A stretch of DNA of 64,000 bases, taken from NCBI GenBank assembly GCA_020832285.1, contig JAFIFB010000024.1, positions 1 to 64,000 of the forward strand. Reading direction: 5' to 3'. Position 1 is the stretch's first letter; every line of letters begins with the position of its first letter. The DNA is from Balneolaceae bacterium. GTDB lineage: Bacteria > Bacteroidota > Rhodothermia > Balneolales > Balneolaceae. The notes beneath the pieces were generated by a model. That model saw only the letters and a list, made by a program, of their open reading frames with translations, had not been told where the DNA came from and ran no database searches. Below, one piece after another: positions 52,970 through 61,573 of the stretch. A program made the position numbers and the translations under genes.

Positions 52970-53318
52970 TCTGTTTTTTTCTTTGGTTGATTTCCATTAT
53001 TGGAAACAGTCATCGTGCGTTGTGCCGATAACAGAGCTTTGTAAGATACGGATTGTTCTTTTTTAAGACAATTTTAGATTCAACTTATGTTATCTGTGTT
53101 AACGACACATCAATTCACAGTTTTTGATAAATCTCTTCTCGTAATTTTTTTATTTCCAGGCCGGATTCAATACGTCAAATTGTTTCTTATTCGTTACAAA
53201 ATTGTATAACAACGATCCTCACTTCCTGCAGAGATTCTTGATAATCAAATTGATAGATTTATTCATAATTTTTTCTGTGAGTACCGAGCGAAGCGATTCC
53301 CGTGAAACGAAATGCGGG
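52970..53318. other. 349-bp region between rpsF and nuoN with dispersed repeat
   Basis: No credible gene. It holds the second copy of the 41-bp repeat (53241-53281), and close to it GTACCGAGCGAAGCGATTCC, which is only in this copy. No clear promoter for rpsF was seen. The rest is AT-rich. Confidence 0.45.
53241..53281 (+). repeat. Dispersed 41-bp repeat, copy 2
   Basis: It matches 29358-29398 at 40 of 41 positions. It is followed by a 28-bp segment unique to this copy and then aaATGCGGGCTAA, which parallels aaATCTGGGCTAA in copy 1. It lies directly downstream of nuoN on the minus strand. Confidence 0.85.
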
Positions 53319-54758
53319 CTAAACCGCGTAATAGGAGGTAATTAGTTCTATCAATCCTGTTGTTGGCAGAACAGGTTCAATCCCGTAATAAATGGTGAGC
53401 ACCGCAAGCAATATAAGTGTGGATTTAAACAGGAGCCCGGGTGTCTTGAGAGTATATTCTTTATGAGCTTCCCTGAAGTAGAGATAGACCATAACCCTGA
53501 GATAATAATAGACACTTGCTGCACTTGCCAGTACACCAATAATGGCAAGTGGAATTAATCCGGCTTGTACAGCGGCTGCGAAAACATAATACTTACCCAC
53601 AAATCCTACCAGCGGCGGGATTCCGGCAAGTGAGAAAAGAAAAACTGATAACATCACACCCATAATTGGCATCTTAAAGCCAAGACCGGCATAGCTGTCA
53701 ATCTCGGTAAAATCGAGGCCGTGGTTACGTTCGTAATAGGCAATCACACCAAATGCACCCACATTCATGAGGGTGTAGGCAAAAAGGTAGTAGAGAACAC
53801 CAGAGTAACCCGCAGCAGTACCGGCAGCAAGCCCTACCATCAGATAGCCTGCATGAGCAATACTTGAATAGGCCAGCATTCGCTTCACATTATCCTGGGC
53901 AAGCGCAATCAGGTTTCCGATAATCATTGTCAGAACTGCTACTACCTGGATCACGTTTGTCCAGTCTCCTGCTTCGGTATCGGGAAGCATACGAGTTAAA
54001 ATCAGAATAAACGCTACAAATGTGGCAGATTTTGCTGCAGTGGCCATAAATGCGGTGAGCGTGGTTGGTGTACCCTGGTATACATCGGGCGTCCACATAT
54101 GGAAAGGAACGGCCGCGATCTTGAAGAAAATACCCACAAGAAGAAGAGCAGAACCAGCAAAAAAGAGAAGCGTAGGTTCTGCTGCAGCAGCCACTTCTGT
54201 CAGATTAGTCTGTCCGGTTGCGCCATAGATAAGTGCAATTCCATAGAGTAAAAATCCGGTAGAGAAAGCGCCCAGTAAAAAATATTTGAGTGCAGCTTCG
54301 GCTCCGATTTTTTCCGTTTTAATCAATCCGGCAAGTACATAAAGACAGATCGACATGGTTTCGAGACTCACAAAAAATGAGATCAGATCGTTTGAAACGG
54401 CAAGCCCAAGCATTCCGGTAGTGGCAAACAGCAGCATCCCGTAAACCTCACCGTTGTGAAGTCCGGCATCCTGTAAATAATCTTTCGAAATAAATACGCA
54501 GAACAGAGCACCCAGCAGAACAATCATCATGCCGAAAGCGCCGGTTCCTCCATGAACAATCATCCCGGAAAAAGCGGTGCCGGTATCACCGAACATCGCC
54601 TGAATGGAAAAAATAAATGCAATTCCAAGACCTGCAACGGTTGCTCCGTAACTGAGGTGAACTCCCTTCTTGAATGCTTCAAGCATAATCACCAAAAGCC
54701 CGGCAGCGGCTACAATAATACCGGGTAGAAAGGAGTGTAAATCGTGTATATAATCCAT
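53319..54758 (-). CDS. nuoN: NADH-quinone oxidoreductase subunit N
   Basis: A 479-residue antiporter-like subunit with 13 or 14 transmembrane helices. The conserved Glu in FVSLETMSICLYVLAG (helix 5) and Lys in the ALKYFLLGAFSTGFLLYG helix, plus VPFHMWTPDVYQGTPTTLTA and the NVKRMLAYSSIAHAGYLMVG segment, fit NuoN. It is one of three proton-pumping subunits of complex I. It is the last gene of the nuoL-nuoM-dehydratase-nuoN unit. Confidence 0.95.
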   Translation of the reverse strand: MDYIHDLHSFLPGIIVAAAGLLVIMLEAFKKGVHLSYGATVAGLGIAFIFSIQAMFGDTGTAFSGMIVHGGTGAFGMMIVLLGALFCVFISKDYLQDAGLHNGEVYGMLLFATTGMLGLAVSNDLISFFVSLETMSICLYVLAGLIKTEKIGAEAALKYFLLGAFSTGFLLYGIALIYGATGQTNLTEVAAAAEPTLLFFAGSALLLVGIFFKIAAVPFHMWTPDVYQGTPTTLTAFMATAAKSATFVAFILILTRMLPDTEAGDWTNVIQVVAVLTMIIGNLIALAQDNVKRMLAYSSIAHAGYLMVGLAAGTAAGYSGVLYYLFAYTLMNVGAFGVIAYYERNHGLDFTEIDSYAGLGFKMPIMGVMLSVFLFSLAGIPPLVGFVGKYYVFAAAVQAGLIPLAIIGVLASAASVYYYLRVMVYLYFREAHKEYTLKTPGLLFKSTLILLAVLTIYYGIEPVLPTTGLIELITSYYAV

Positions 54759-54810
54759 TAAATTTTAAGTTTTAATCCTGTCTGCTTTTCGAACTTTTTT
54801 CGGATAATTT

Positions 54811-55095
54811 TCAGGAGGCGGCTTTTTCGATAGCCTTCGCCAGCTCAATATCTTTACTGGTTACTTTACCGCCAGCATCATGAGTACTGAGGCTGACCGA
54901 CACCTTATTATAAACATTAAACCACTCGGGGTGATGGGCTTGTGCTTCAGCTTCAAAACCCACCTTCACCATAAAAGAAAGTGCTTCTTTAAAGTTGGAA
55001 AAGGTAAATTCTTTGTGAATTTTATCATCATCAAAAGTCCAGCCTTGCAGGTTATTCAGCTCCTTTTTGATCTGTTCTGGTGTAAGTGGTTCCAT
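54811..55095 (-). CDS. 4a-hydroxytetrahydrobiopterin dehydratase
   Basis: A 94-residue protein of the pterin-4a-carbinolamine dehydratase family. The hallmark [20 protein letters not shown] is intact (about 49-68), with the catalytic HH and the HPEW loop, as well as the N-terminal [13 protein letters not shown]. It regenerates the pterin cofactor of aromatic amino acid hydroxylases or makes molybdopterin precursors. It sits between nuoM and nuoN, 8 bp and 52 bp from them, and is not known as a complex I subunit. Confidence 0.95.
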   Translation of the reverse strand: MEPLTPEQIKKELNNLQGWTFDDDKIHKEFTFSNFKEALSFMVKVGFEAEAQAHHPEWFNVYNKVSVSLSTHDAGGKVTSKDIELAKAIEKAAS

Positions 55096-55103
55096 AATAG
55101 TTA

Positions 55104-56732
55104 TCAGTCTTTGAGTGTTACAAAATTTCCATCACTCTGTTTTTCCGCTACGCTGTAAAATTTCGCAGTCCAATCGGGGATATTCTCTGTCCGGGTTTCA
55201 TTGAGAACCGCTACACTTTTTTCCTCTGTAATGCTGATGTATGATTCAACCCACTCTTCAGAGTATTGAGTAAAATCAACCGGACGGATGCCAATCCAAA
55301 CCATAAAAATCACCAGAGGCACAAGCAAGCCGATTTCGCGGCCATTCAGATCGATCAGCTTCTCATTCTCTTTGTTTGTGATGGGACCGAACATTACCCG
55401 CTGATACATCCAGAGCATATAAGCTGCCGCCAGTATGACACCGAGGGCGGCAATAACCGCATATGCTTTATTGGCGTAGAGGGTTGAAAAGAAGGCACCA
55501 TTCAAAATCAGAAACTCTCCGATAAATCCGTTCAGGCCGGGAAGCCCTATAGAAGCAAGTGTTGCAATCATAAACATTACAGCAAATACAGGCATCTTTT
55601 TAGCGACTCCGCCAAAATCTGAGATCATTCGGGTGTGTCGGCGATCGTAAATCATTCCAACAATAAGGAAGAGTGCTCCGGTGGAGAGGCCGTGGTTAAT
55701 CATCTGAATGATGGCACCCTGAACAGCAATCGTATTGAGAGCAAAAATTCCCAGTACCACAAAGCCGAGGTGGCTTACTGATGAGTAAGCTACCAGCTTT
55801 TTCACATCTTTCTGTACCATCGCCACAAGTGCTCCGTAGATGATCCCGATTACGGCAAGAATGGCCATATAGGGAGCAAATTCCATAAATGCATTAGGGA
55901 ATACAGGCATGCATACGCGGATCAATCCATAGGTCCCCAGTTTCAGCATGATGGCTGCAAGTACTACGGAACCGGCAGTTGGCGCCTCTGTGTGTGCGTA
56001 GGGCAGCCAGGTATGAAAAGGAAAAAGCGGCACTTTAATACAGAACGCCAGGGCAAATGCAAGGAAAAGCCAGGTCTGCTCTACAAGCCCGATCGTATAT
56101 TCAGGGCTGGAGATAAAGCGCCAGTCGGCAGTAAACTCATATACTCCTGTAGCTGCACCTGCATTGTAACCGAGGTAAATCAGTGCCACAAGCATTATGA
56201 GAGAACCAACGAGCGTATAGATAAAAAACTTTATAGTTGCCCGGATTCTGTCACTACCGCCCCAGATACCGATCAGGAAATACATCGGGATAAGTGAGAG
56301 TTCAAAAAACACATAAAAAACTACCAGATCGAGCGAGGAAAAAACTCCAAGTGATGCTGTTTGAAGAAGCAGAAGCATGGAGTAATAGCCGATCAGGCTT
56401 TTCTTCACTGAACTCCAGGATGAAAGAATTACAATCGGCCCGAAAAGTGTGGTGAGCATAAAAAGAAGCATGCTGAGTCCGTCCAGGCCTACAAGATATT
56501 TGATATCCATGCCGGCAAATATCGGTGAGCCTTCCGTCACATACTGCGGTACAGCCGAATTGGCCACATCGAAACTAAACAACAGAGGAAGTGAGAGGAA
56601 GAACGTCAGCGTGGTGACCCCCAGGCTGGTCCACTTCACGGCTTCATCCCCTTTGATGAACAGGAATGCCACAATCCCGAGCAGCGGTAAATAGATGGTG
56701 ATATTTAGTAATAACTCCATGTGTGTCAGCAA
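55104..56732 (-). CDS. nuoM: NADH-quinone oxidoreductase subunit M
   Basis: A 542-residue antiporter-like membrane protein with about 14 helices. The [20 protein letters not shown] helix with the conserved Glu, the [20 protein letters not shown] segment, and the [20 protein letters not shown] helix place it in NuoM. A C-terminal 60-residue extension is charged and soluble. It overlaps no gene but lies 6 bp from nuoL. The conserved lysines for proton transfer are present. Confidence 0.96.
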   Translation of the reverse strand: MLTHMELLLNITIYLPLLGIVAFLFIKGDEAVKWTSLGVTTLTFFLSLPLLFSFDVANSAVPQYVTEGSPIFAGMDIKYLVGLDGLSMLLFMLTTLFGPIVILSSWSSVKKSLIGYYSMLLLLQTASLGVFSSLDLVVFYVFFELSLIPMYFLIGIWGGSDRIRATIKFFIYTLVGSLIMLVALIYLGYNAGAATGVYEFTADWRFISSPEYTIGLVEQTWLFLAFALAFCIKVPLFPFHTWLPYAHTEAPTAGSVVLAAIMLKLGTYGLIRVCMPVFPNAFMEFAPYMAILAVIGIIYGALVAMVQKDVKKLVAYSSVSHLGFVVLGIFALNTIAVQGAIIQMINHGLSTGALFLIVGMIYDRRHTRMISDFGGVAKKMPVFAVMFMIATLASIGLPGLNGFIGEFLILNGAFFSTLYANKAYAVIAALGVILAAAYMLWMYQRVMFGPITNKENEKLIDLNGREIGLLVPLVIFMVWIGIRPVDFTQYSEEWVESYISITEEKSVAVLNETRTENIPDWTAKFYSVAEKQSDGNFVTLKD

Positions 56733-56738
56733 ATATCT

Positions 56739-58757
56739 TTAGAACAGTAATAATGTGAGTACCAGAATTACGCCAATAATCAGAAAGAGGGCGTAGTTAC
56801 TGGCAATTCCGGTTTGAATGTATCGGAGCAAGCTCCCTGTCAGGCGCACAATTCCCCCAACGGCGTTCACAAATCCGTCTACAACTTTTATATCGAAAAC
56901 AGCGAGGACTTTGTCGGAAAACCGTACAGTTGGATGCACCACAACGCCTTCGTACAACTCATCAAGGCTGTATTTATCTTTCCACACCTGATACAGTCCG
57001 CCAAAACGTTCAGAAATTTTAGCATCTGACTCCGCCTGGTTGTCGTTGCCATACATTCGGTATGAAACGTACACACCCGCAGCGGCAACAGCAGTGGCAA
57101 AAAACATAAGCGCCCATTCTGCAGGAATGGAAAGTATAAGCGGAATATCTGCGGCGATAGGACTCATATAAGCACCCAGCCAGTTAATAGCCCCTTCGCC
57201 ACCGAAGGTTTTGGAAATAAAATTCGGAATCCCGATAAAACCGCCGACAACAGAGAGCCCTGCAAGTGTCCAAAGCGGAATTGTCATGGTCGCAGGGCTT
57301 TCATGCAGGTATTCTTCGGCTTTTTCCGCACCCTTCACTTTCTTGGGAAGTTTAAAACTGCCGTGGAAAGTGGTGAGCGTCAGCCGGAACATATAAAAGG
57401 CGGTCAGGAATGCCGTGATCGTAGCCACACCCCAAAGCAAGAAATACATGGCTCCGGCAAATTCACCAAAACCCATGTTTGCAGTGTGCATAAGAATTTC
57501 ATCTTTGGAGAAGAATCCTGCCAGCGGAGGAATACCGGCAATCGCTACTGTTGCAATTAAAAAGGTTTTGTAGGTAGATGGCATATATTTCCTCAGGCCA
57601 CCCATGTTGCGGATATCCTGCGGATCGAAGTGCACATCTTTTCCTTTATCGTGCAGTTTATGCTCCACATGTTCCATCGTGTGGATAACTGAACCGGAAC
57701 CAAGAAAGAGACACGCTTTGAAAAATGCATGTGTAATTACATGAAAGAGTGCAGCCGTATAAGCTCCCGCACCTAAAGCAAGAAACATAAAACCGAGCTG
57801 CGAAACAGTGGAGTAAGCAAGCACCCCTTTAATATCATATTGTGTGATAGCAATGGTTGCAGCGACGATTGCGGTGAGTGCCCCGATTACGGCAATGATC
57901 ATCATAATTTCCGGACTGAGAATGTACATCGGAGACATGCGCGTAATCAGGTAAATACCGGAAGTTACCATCGTAGCTGCGTGGATAAGAGCAGAAACCG
58001 ATGTGGGGCCAGCCATCGCATCGGGCAGCCATACAAAGAGCGGAATCTGCGCACTCTTACCGGTTGCACCGATAAACATCAGAAAAGCGACCCAAAATAT
58101 GGCATCCCCGGAAAAAGCATCAAGATTGGCAAGAACCACATCAAAATTGAGACTGCCTACCGCTTCAAACACCATAAAAATTGCTATGAGAAATGCGAAA
58201 TCCCCTACCCTGTTGTAAAGAAATGCCTTCTTTGCGGCATCGGATTTCATCATGTCTGTATACCAAAACCCGATCAGCAGATAAGAGCAGAGCCCCACGC
58301 CCTCCCAACCGAGGAACAACAGGAGCAGGTTATCGGCCAATATCAGGTTCAGCATCGCAAAAATAAAGAGATTCAGATATGCGAAAAATTTCCAGTAACC
58401 GGGATCGTGATGCATATATCCGATAGAGTAGAGATGTATCAATGACCCCACTCCGGTTACAACCAAAGCCATAATCAGTGAGAGCTGATCGAGCTGATAA
58501 GCTATATCCACAGTTAAACCGCCAGTATCAATCCATGTGAAGAGTTTTGCATGGATCGCACCAGCATCGGAAGAAAAATTCAGAAAAAAGTAAACGGTAA
58601 TTAAAAAAGGAATAAAAACCGCGAAATTGGCAATGATGCCAATCAAACTTTTCTTTTCGCGGTAGTCCCTCGAAGAAAGTCCCAGAAGTCCGTTAATAAA
58701 AAAACCGAGAAGCGGTAAACCAATAATCAGACTTACGAGCGCTGTGGGTGATTCCAT
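56739..58757 (-). CDS. nuoL: NADH-quinone oxidoreductase subunit L
   Basis: A 672-residue antiporter-like subunit with 16 predicted helices. It has the helix 5 Glu in LLLLFLGWEGVGLCSYLLIG, the SAQIPLFVWLPDAMAGPTSV segment, the QYDIKGVLAYSTVSQLGFMF helix and a C-terminal amphipathic arm (about 560-672) that in complex I runs along NuoM and NuoN. It heads the nuoL-nuoM-dehydratase-nuoN unit. No other nuo gene is on either side, so nuoA-K must be elsewhere. Confidence 0.96.
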   Translation of the reverse strand: MESPTALVSLIIGLPLLGFFINGLLGLSSRDYREKKSLIGIIANFAVFIPFLITVYFFLNFSSDAGAIHAKLFTWIDTGGLTVDIAYQLDQLSLIMALVVTGVGSLIHLYSIGYMHHDPGYWKFFAYLNLFIFAMLNLILADNLLLLFLGWEGVGLCSYLLIGFWYTDMMKSDAAKKAFLYNRVGDFAFLIAIFMVFEAVGSLNFDVVLANLDAFSGDAIFWVAFLMFIGATGKSAQIPLFVWLPDAMAGPTSVSALIHAATMVTSGIYLITRMSPMYILSPEIMMIIAVIGALTAIVAATIAITQYDIKGVLAYSTVSQLGFMFLALGAGAYTAALFHVITHAFFKACLFLGSGSVIHTMEHVEHKLHDKGKDVHFDPQDIRNMGGLRKYMPSTYKTFLIATVAIAGIPPLAGFFSKDEILMHTANMGFGEFAGAMYFLLWGVATITAFLTAFYMFRLTLTTFHGSFKLPKKVKGAEKAEEYLHESPATMTIPLWTLAGLSVVGGFIGIPNFISKTFGGEGAINWLGAYMSPIAADIPLILSIPAEWALMFFATAVAAAGVYVSYRMYGNDNQAESDAKISERFGGLYQVWKDKYSLDELYEGVVVHPTVRFSDKVLAVFDIKVVDGFVNAVGGIVRLTGSLLRYIQTGIASNYALFLIIGVILVLTLLLF

Positions 58758-59069
58758 TCAAACAGGTTAATTAGTTTGCGCTTTATATTTCGCTGGCTCA
58801 TGCAGCCATATTTTCAGGTGCCAAAGATACAAAAATCTTCTCCAAGTTAAACTCAAAAGCAAGGAAATCTGCACTTCTTAAAAATTTTTTCTTCTGAAAT
58901 TTGAGCGTACCATGTCATTTTTATACTTATTAATATACATGATATTTTAACAAGTCCTTTTTGCGTGAAACAATATAAAAGCGATAACTTCTATTGCAGT
59001 GAATAGCTCTTTTTTAATAAGTTTGGGGCTCACAAATTAACGTGGGCAATCTGCTTTCTAAGCTAACTA
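58758..59069. promoter_or_regulatory. Divergent promoter region of nuoL and mrpE
   Basis: These 312 bp lie between the divergent nuoL and mrpE starts. On the plus strand ATTG (58993-58996) and TAAGTTTG (59018-59025) are 21 bp apart, the same layout as the tRNA-Val promoter, and precede the mrpE start by 44 nt. On the minus strand I found no equally good promoter for nuoL. No gene or hairpin is seen. Confidence 0.7.
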
Positions 59070-59630
59070 ATGAACAAGCTATCTTTCTTTAGCCTTACAA
59101 TGTCTTTTATCTCGTTAATGATCTTTTGGGTCATTATGAGCGGATTTTTTACAGTTACACACATTAGCATGGGTGTAGTTACTGTTGCCGGAGTTATGTA
59201 TGTAAACTACAAACTGAAGACGCACAGGTTTTTCGATGATGACATGGACGACCTGAGTGAACTCCGGTTTTTCAGGGCTGCCTATTACGTGGGGTGGATG
59301 ATCGTTCAAATTATTCTTGCCGGTTTGCATGTTGTTTTAATCATCATCCGGCCCAAAATGCCGATTCACACTACAATGATTACATTTCGGGTAGATCTGC
59401 CCAGTGCACACGCACGTATGATTCTTGGAAATTCCATCTCATTAACACCCGGCACACTTACCATCGACATAACCGGCGATCAATTTATCGTTCATGCGAT
59501 TGATGACAAATCGTTTGATAGTATCTCATCCGATAAGATGCCCCGGCAGGTTCTAAAACTGTTTGAAAAAGAAGAGCACCAGGTTGTTAAAGACCTGCAA
59601 ATTATCACGAAAACGGAGAAGGGCAGTTGA
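59070..59630 (+). CDS. mrpE: Na+/H+ antiporter subunit MrpE
   Basis: A 186-residue protein with two or three transmembrane helices near the N-terminus and a soluble C-terminal domain. The ISLTPGTLTIDITGDQFIVH segment is a signature of MrpE/MnhE. MrpE is a structural subunit of the Mrp complex, which exchanges Na+ for H+. It heads the operon here. Its stop overlaps the mrpF start by 1 nt. Confidence 0.92.
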   Translation: MNKLSFFSLTMSFISLMIFWVIMSGFFTVTHISMGVVTVAGVMYVNYKLKTHRFFDDDMDDLSELRFFRAAYYVGWMIVQIILAGLHVVLIIIRPKMPIHTTMITFRVDLPSAHARMILGNSISLTPGTLTIDITGDQFIVHAIDDKSFDSISSDKMPRQVLKLFEKEEHQVVKDLQIITKTEKGS

Positions 59631-59902
59631 TGGAATCATTTTTTCTTTACAGTGCTGTTGTGCTCACTATTATTATCGCAGTGCCTTTGTACAGGGTATT
59701 GAACGGGCCTACGTTGTACGACCGGATTTTGGCCACCAATGCCATTGCCACTAAAACGATTGTATTGATCACATTGATTGGATTTCTTTTTGGCAAAATC
59801 GAGATGTTCATAGACATTACCCTTGCCTATGCTATCCTTGGCTTCATCGGCTCGTTGATTATTGCCAAATATCTATCATCTTCAAAAATGAAAGAGGAAT
59901 GA
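59630..59902 (+). CDS. mrpF: Na+/H+ antiporter subunit MrpF
   Basis: A 90-residue protein with three transmembrane helices. The PLYRVLNGPTLYDRILATNA segment is characteristic of MrpF/MnhF. I choose the ATG at 59630, directly overlapping the mrpE stop, over a TTG at 59627. The protein is a small subunit that helps assemble the complex. It overlaps mrpG by 4 nt. Confidence 0.92.
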   Translation: MESFFLYSAVVLTIIIAVPLYRVLNGPTLYDRILATNAIATKTIVLITLIGFLFGKIEMFIDITLAYAILGFIGSLIIAKYLSSSKMKEE

Positions 59903-60231
59903 CAGAGATTCAGATTACAATAAGCATTCTATTCGTGATCATCGGCATTATTTTTATGCTGGTAGGCAGTATCGGAATCATCCGTCTGCCCGATTTTTAT
60001 TCACGAACCCACTCCACAAGTAAAAGTGACACTCTTGGTATCATTTTTGTTATCCTTGGCCTGGTCATTTATGAAGGCTTTACCCAAAGTTCTTTTAAAC
60101 TCATTCTGGTTGTTTTATTTATTGCACTGTCGAATCCCATTGGAACCCATGCACTTGCAAGGGCAGCATATAAAGGCGGATTAAATCCCTTTTACAGCGA
60201 TGATGAATTGAAAGAGGAGGACAAAGAATGA
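59899..60231 (+). CDS. mrpG: Na+/H+ antiporter subunit MrpG
   Basis: A 110-residue protein with three transmembrane helices and the MrpG/MnhG motifs MLVGSIGIIRLPDFYSRTHS and KSDTLGIIFVILGL. The C-terminal 25 residues (GGLNPFYSDDELKEEDKE) form an acidic tail. MrpG is a small membrane subunit. The start overlaps mrpF by ATGA, as does the next start. Confidence 0.93.
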   Translation: MTEIQITISILFVIIGIIFMLVGSIGIIRLPDFYSRTHSTSKSDTLGIIFVILGLVIYEGFTQSSFKLILVVLFIALSNPIGTHALARAAYKGGLNPFYSDDELKEEDKE

Positions 60232-60473
60232 TTTGGGAGTTAGAACTGATTATCTACCTTTTCCTGGCCCTTTCAGCTATCGTGGCACTTGAGGTCAAAG
60301 ATTTGCTCGTTGCTGTTGTGATGATGACCATCTTCAGCTTTCTAATGGCCCTACTTTTTGTTGCGATGGGAGCGATCGACGTAGGCTTTACCGAGGCAGT
60401 TATCGGTGCGGGTGTCACAGGAATTTTATTTGTCGTGGTTGTATTTCAAACCTCAAGAAAATCAAACGATTGA
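60228..60473 (+). CDS. MbhD/DUF4040-type subunit (MrpA C-terminal part)
   Basis: An 81-residue protein with three hydrophobic helices. It matches the DUF4040/MbhD group (LSAIVALEVKDLLVAVVMMT, AIDVGFTEAVIGAGVTGILF), which is fused to the C-terminus of MrpA in classical Mrp operons and is separate in archaeal Mbh-like clusters. It should complete the MrpA region of the complex. It overlaps mrpG and the next gene by 4 nt. Confidence 0.88.
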   Translation: MIWELELIIYLFLALSAIVALEVKDLLVAVVMMTIFSFLMALLFVAMGAIDVGFTEAVIGAGVTGILFVVVVFQTSRKSND

Positions 60474-60775
60474 AAGCACTCAAAATTCTCATATTGGTTT
60501 TATTTGCTGGCATTTTGATCTATGCTTCATCCGATCTGCCCTTCAGGGGTGATCCGGATAACCTGATGCATGCCGAAGAAAGCATAACGGGCACCACTGT
60601 GAAAGGAAATTATTTTATTCAAAATGCATACAGGGACACCCGTACCCCGAATATGGTTACGGTGGTATTGGGCGATTACAGAAGTATTGATACCTTCGGT
60701 GAGCAGGTTGTTATTTACACCGCCGGCCTCATTACACTCCTTGTACTTCGAAGAAGCAGGAGGAGAGGCAAATGA
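60470..60775 (+). CDS. MbhE-like subunit of the Mrp complex
   Basis: A 101-residue protein. It starts at a TTG (60470) that overlaps the previous stop; no ATG lies near. A hydrophobic helix at the N-terminus and one near the C-terminus flank a loop with NYFIQNAYRDTRTPNMVTVV and LGDYRSIDTFGEQVV, as in MbhE-type proteins, whose counterpart is the end of MrpA. It shares the 4-nt overlap pattern with its neighbours, so it is translated in step with them. Confidence 0.85.
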   Translation: MKALKILILVLFAGILIYASSDLPFRGDPDNLMHAEESITGTTVKGNYFIQNAYRDTRTPNMVTVVLGDYRSIDTFGEQVVIYTAGLITLLVLRRSRRRGK

Positions 60776-61212
60776 GAGATCAATTCCAAAGCCCTATTGT
60801 ATTACTGGGTGCACGGCTGCTCAGTCCCTATATCATGGTTTTTGGCTGGTATGTAATTATTCACGGCCATTACAGCCCCGGCGGAGGTTTCCAGGGCGGT
60901 GCTCTCCTTGCAGCATCCCTCCTTCTGATTCGCGTTGCCGGCGGCAGCAAACTTGCAGAACTCCAGATCCAGGAATTTGCCACAACACCACTCGCCGTCA
61001 TTGGCGTTGTAATCTACTTTGCAACCGGACTTGTAGCGATGGCCGCCGGGGGGTACTTTCTTGATTATGAAGCTCTTCCCATACCTGGTGTGGAACCTGA
61101 CTGGCTCAGATATATCGGTATTTTAATTATTGAAGTTGGAATCGGTCTCGCTGTAATGGCCATTCTTGTAATGATTTATGATAATATGGTTCGGGGGGAA
61201 GATTATGCTTGA
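60772..61212 (+). CDS. mrpB: Na+/H+ antiporter subunit MrpB
   Basis: A 146-residue protein with four transmembrane helices. The GHYSPGGGFQGGALLAASLL segment is the MrpB/MnhB signature, and SPYIMVFGWYVIIHG precedes it. MrpB is an essential subunit for antiport. It overlaps the MbhE-like gene by 4 nt and mrpC by 8 nt. Confidence 0.94.
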   Translation: MRDQFQSPIVLLGARLLSPYIMVFGWYVIIHGHYSPGGGFQGGALLAASLLLIRVAGGSKLAELQIQEFATTPLAVIGVVIYFATGLVAMAAGGYFLDYEALPIPGVEPDWLRYIGILIIEVGIGLAVMAILVMIYDNMVRGEDYA

Positions 61213-61573
61213 TTTCTTTTTTGGGCACTATGCTTACTGGTTTGTAATTATCCTTCTCTGTATCGGTGCATATGGTATTTTATTCAAAAAAAACCTGATC
61301 AAAAAAACCATTGGCCTGGCTATCCTTCAAATTTCAGTCGTGCTTTATTTCGTTTCCATTGCATCAAAATGGGACGCAACAGTTACCGTTATGGACCCCG
61401 ATATTCCGCTTGATCAGGTGGCTAATTACCTGAACCCGCTTCCTCATACATTAATGCTTACCGCTATTGTTGTAGGCGTTGCGACTCTTGGGGTTGCGTT
61501 CACACTACTGATCGCTATCTATAACCGATACGAAACACTGGACGAAGAAGAACTGATAGATAAAATTCAATGA
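61205..61573 (+). CDS. mrpC: Na+/H+ antiporter subunit MrpC
   Basis: A 122-residue protein of the NuoK-like family with three transmembrane helices (about 8-23, 29-46, 78-101). It reads GAYGILFKKNLIKKTIGLAI and DPLPHTLMLTAIVVGVATLG-type sequence (NPLPHTLMLTAIVVG here), as in MrpC. I place the start at ATG 61205, since an ATG at 61178 would overlap mrpB far more and add nine unrelated residues. It overlaps mrpD by 4 nt. Confidence 0.93.
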   Translation: MLDFFFGHYAYWFVIILLCIGAYGILFKKNLIKKTIGLAILQISVVLYFVSIASKWDATVTVMDPDIPLDQVANYLNPLPHTLMLTAIVVGVATLGVAFTLLIAIYNRYETLDEEELIDKIQ

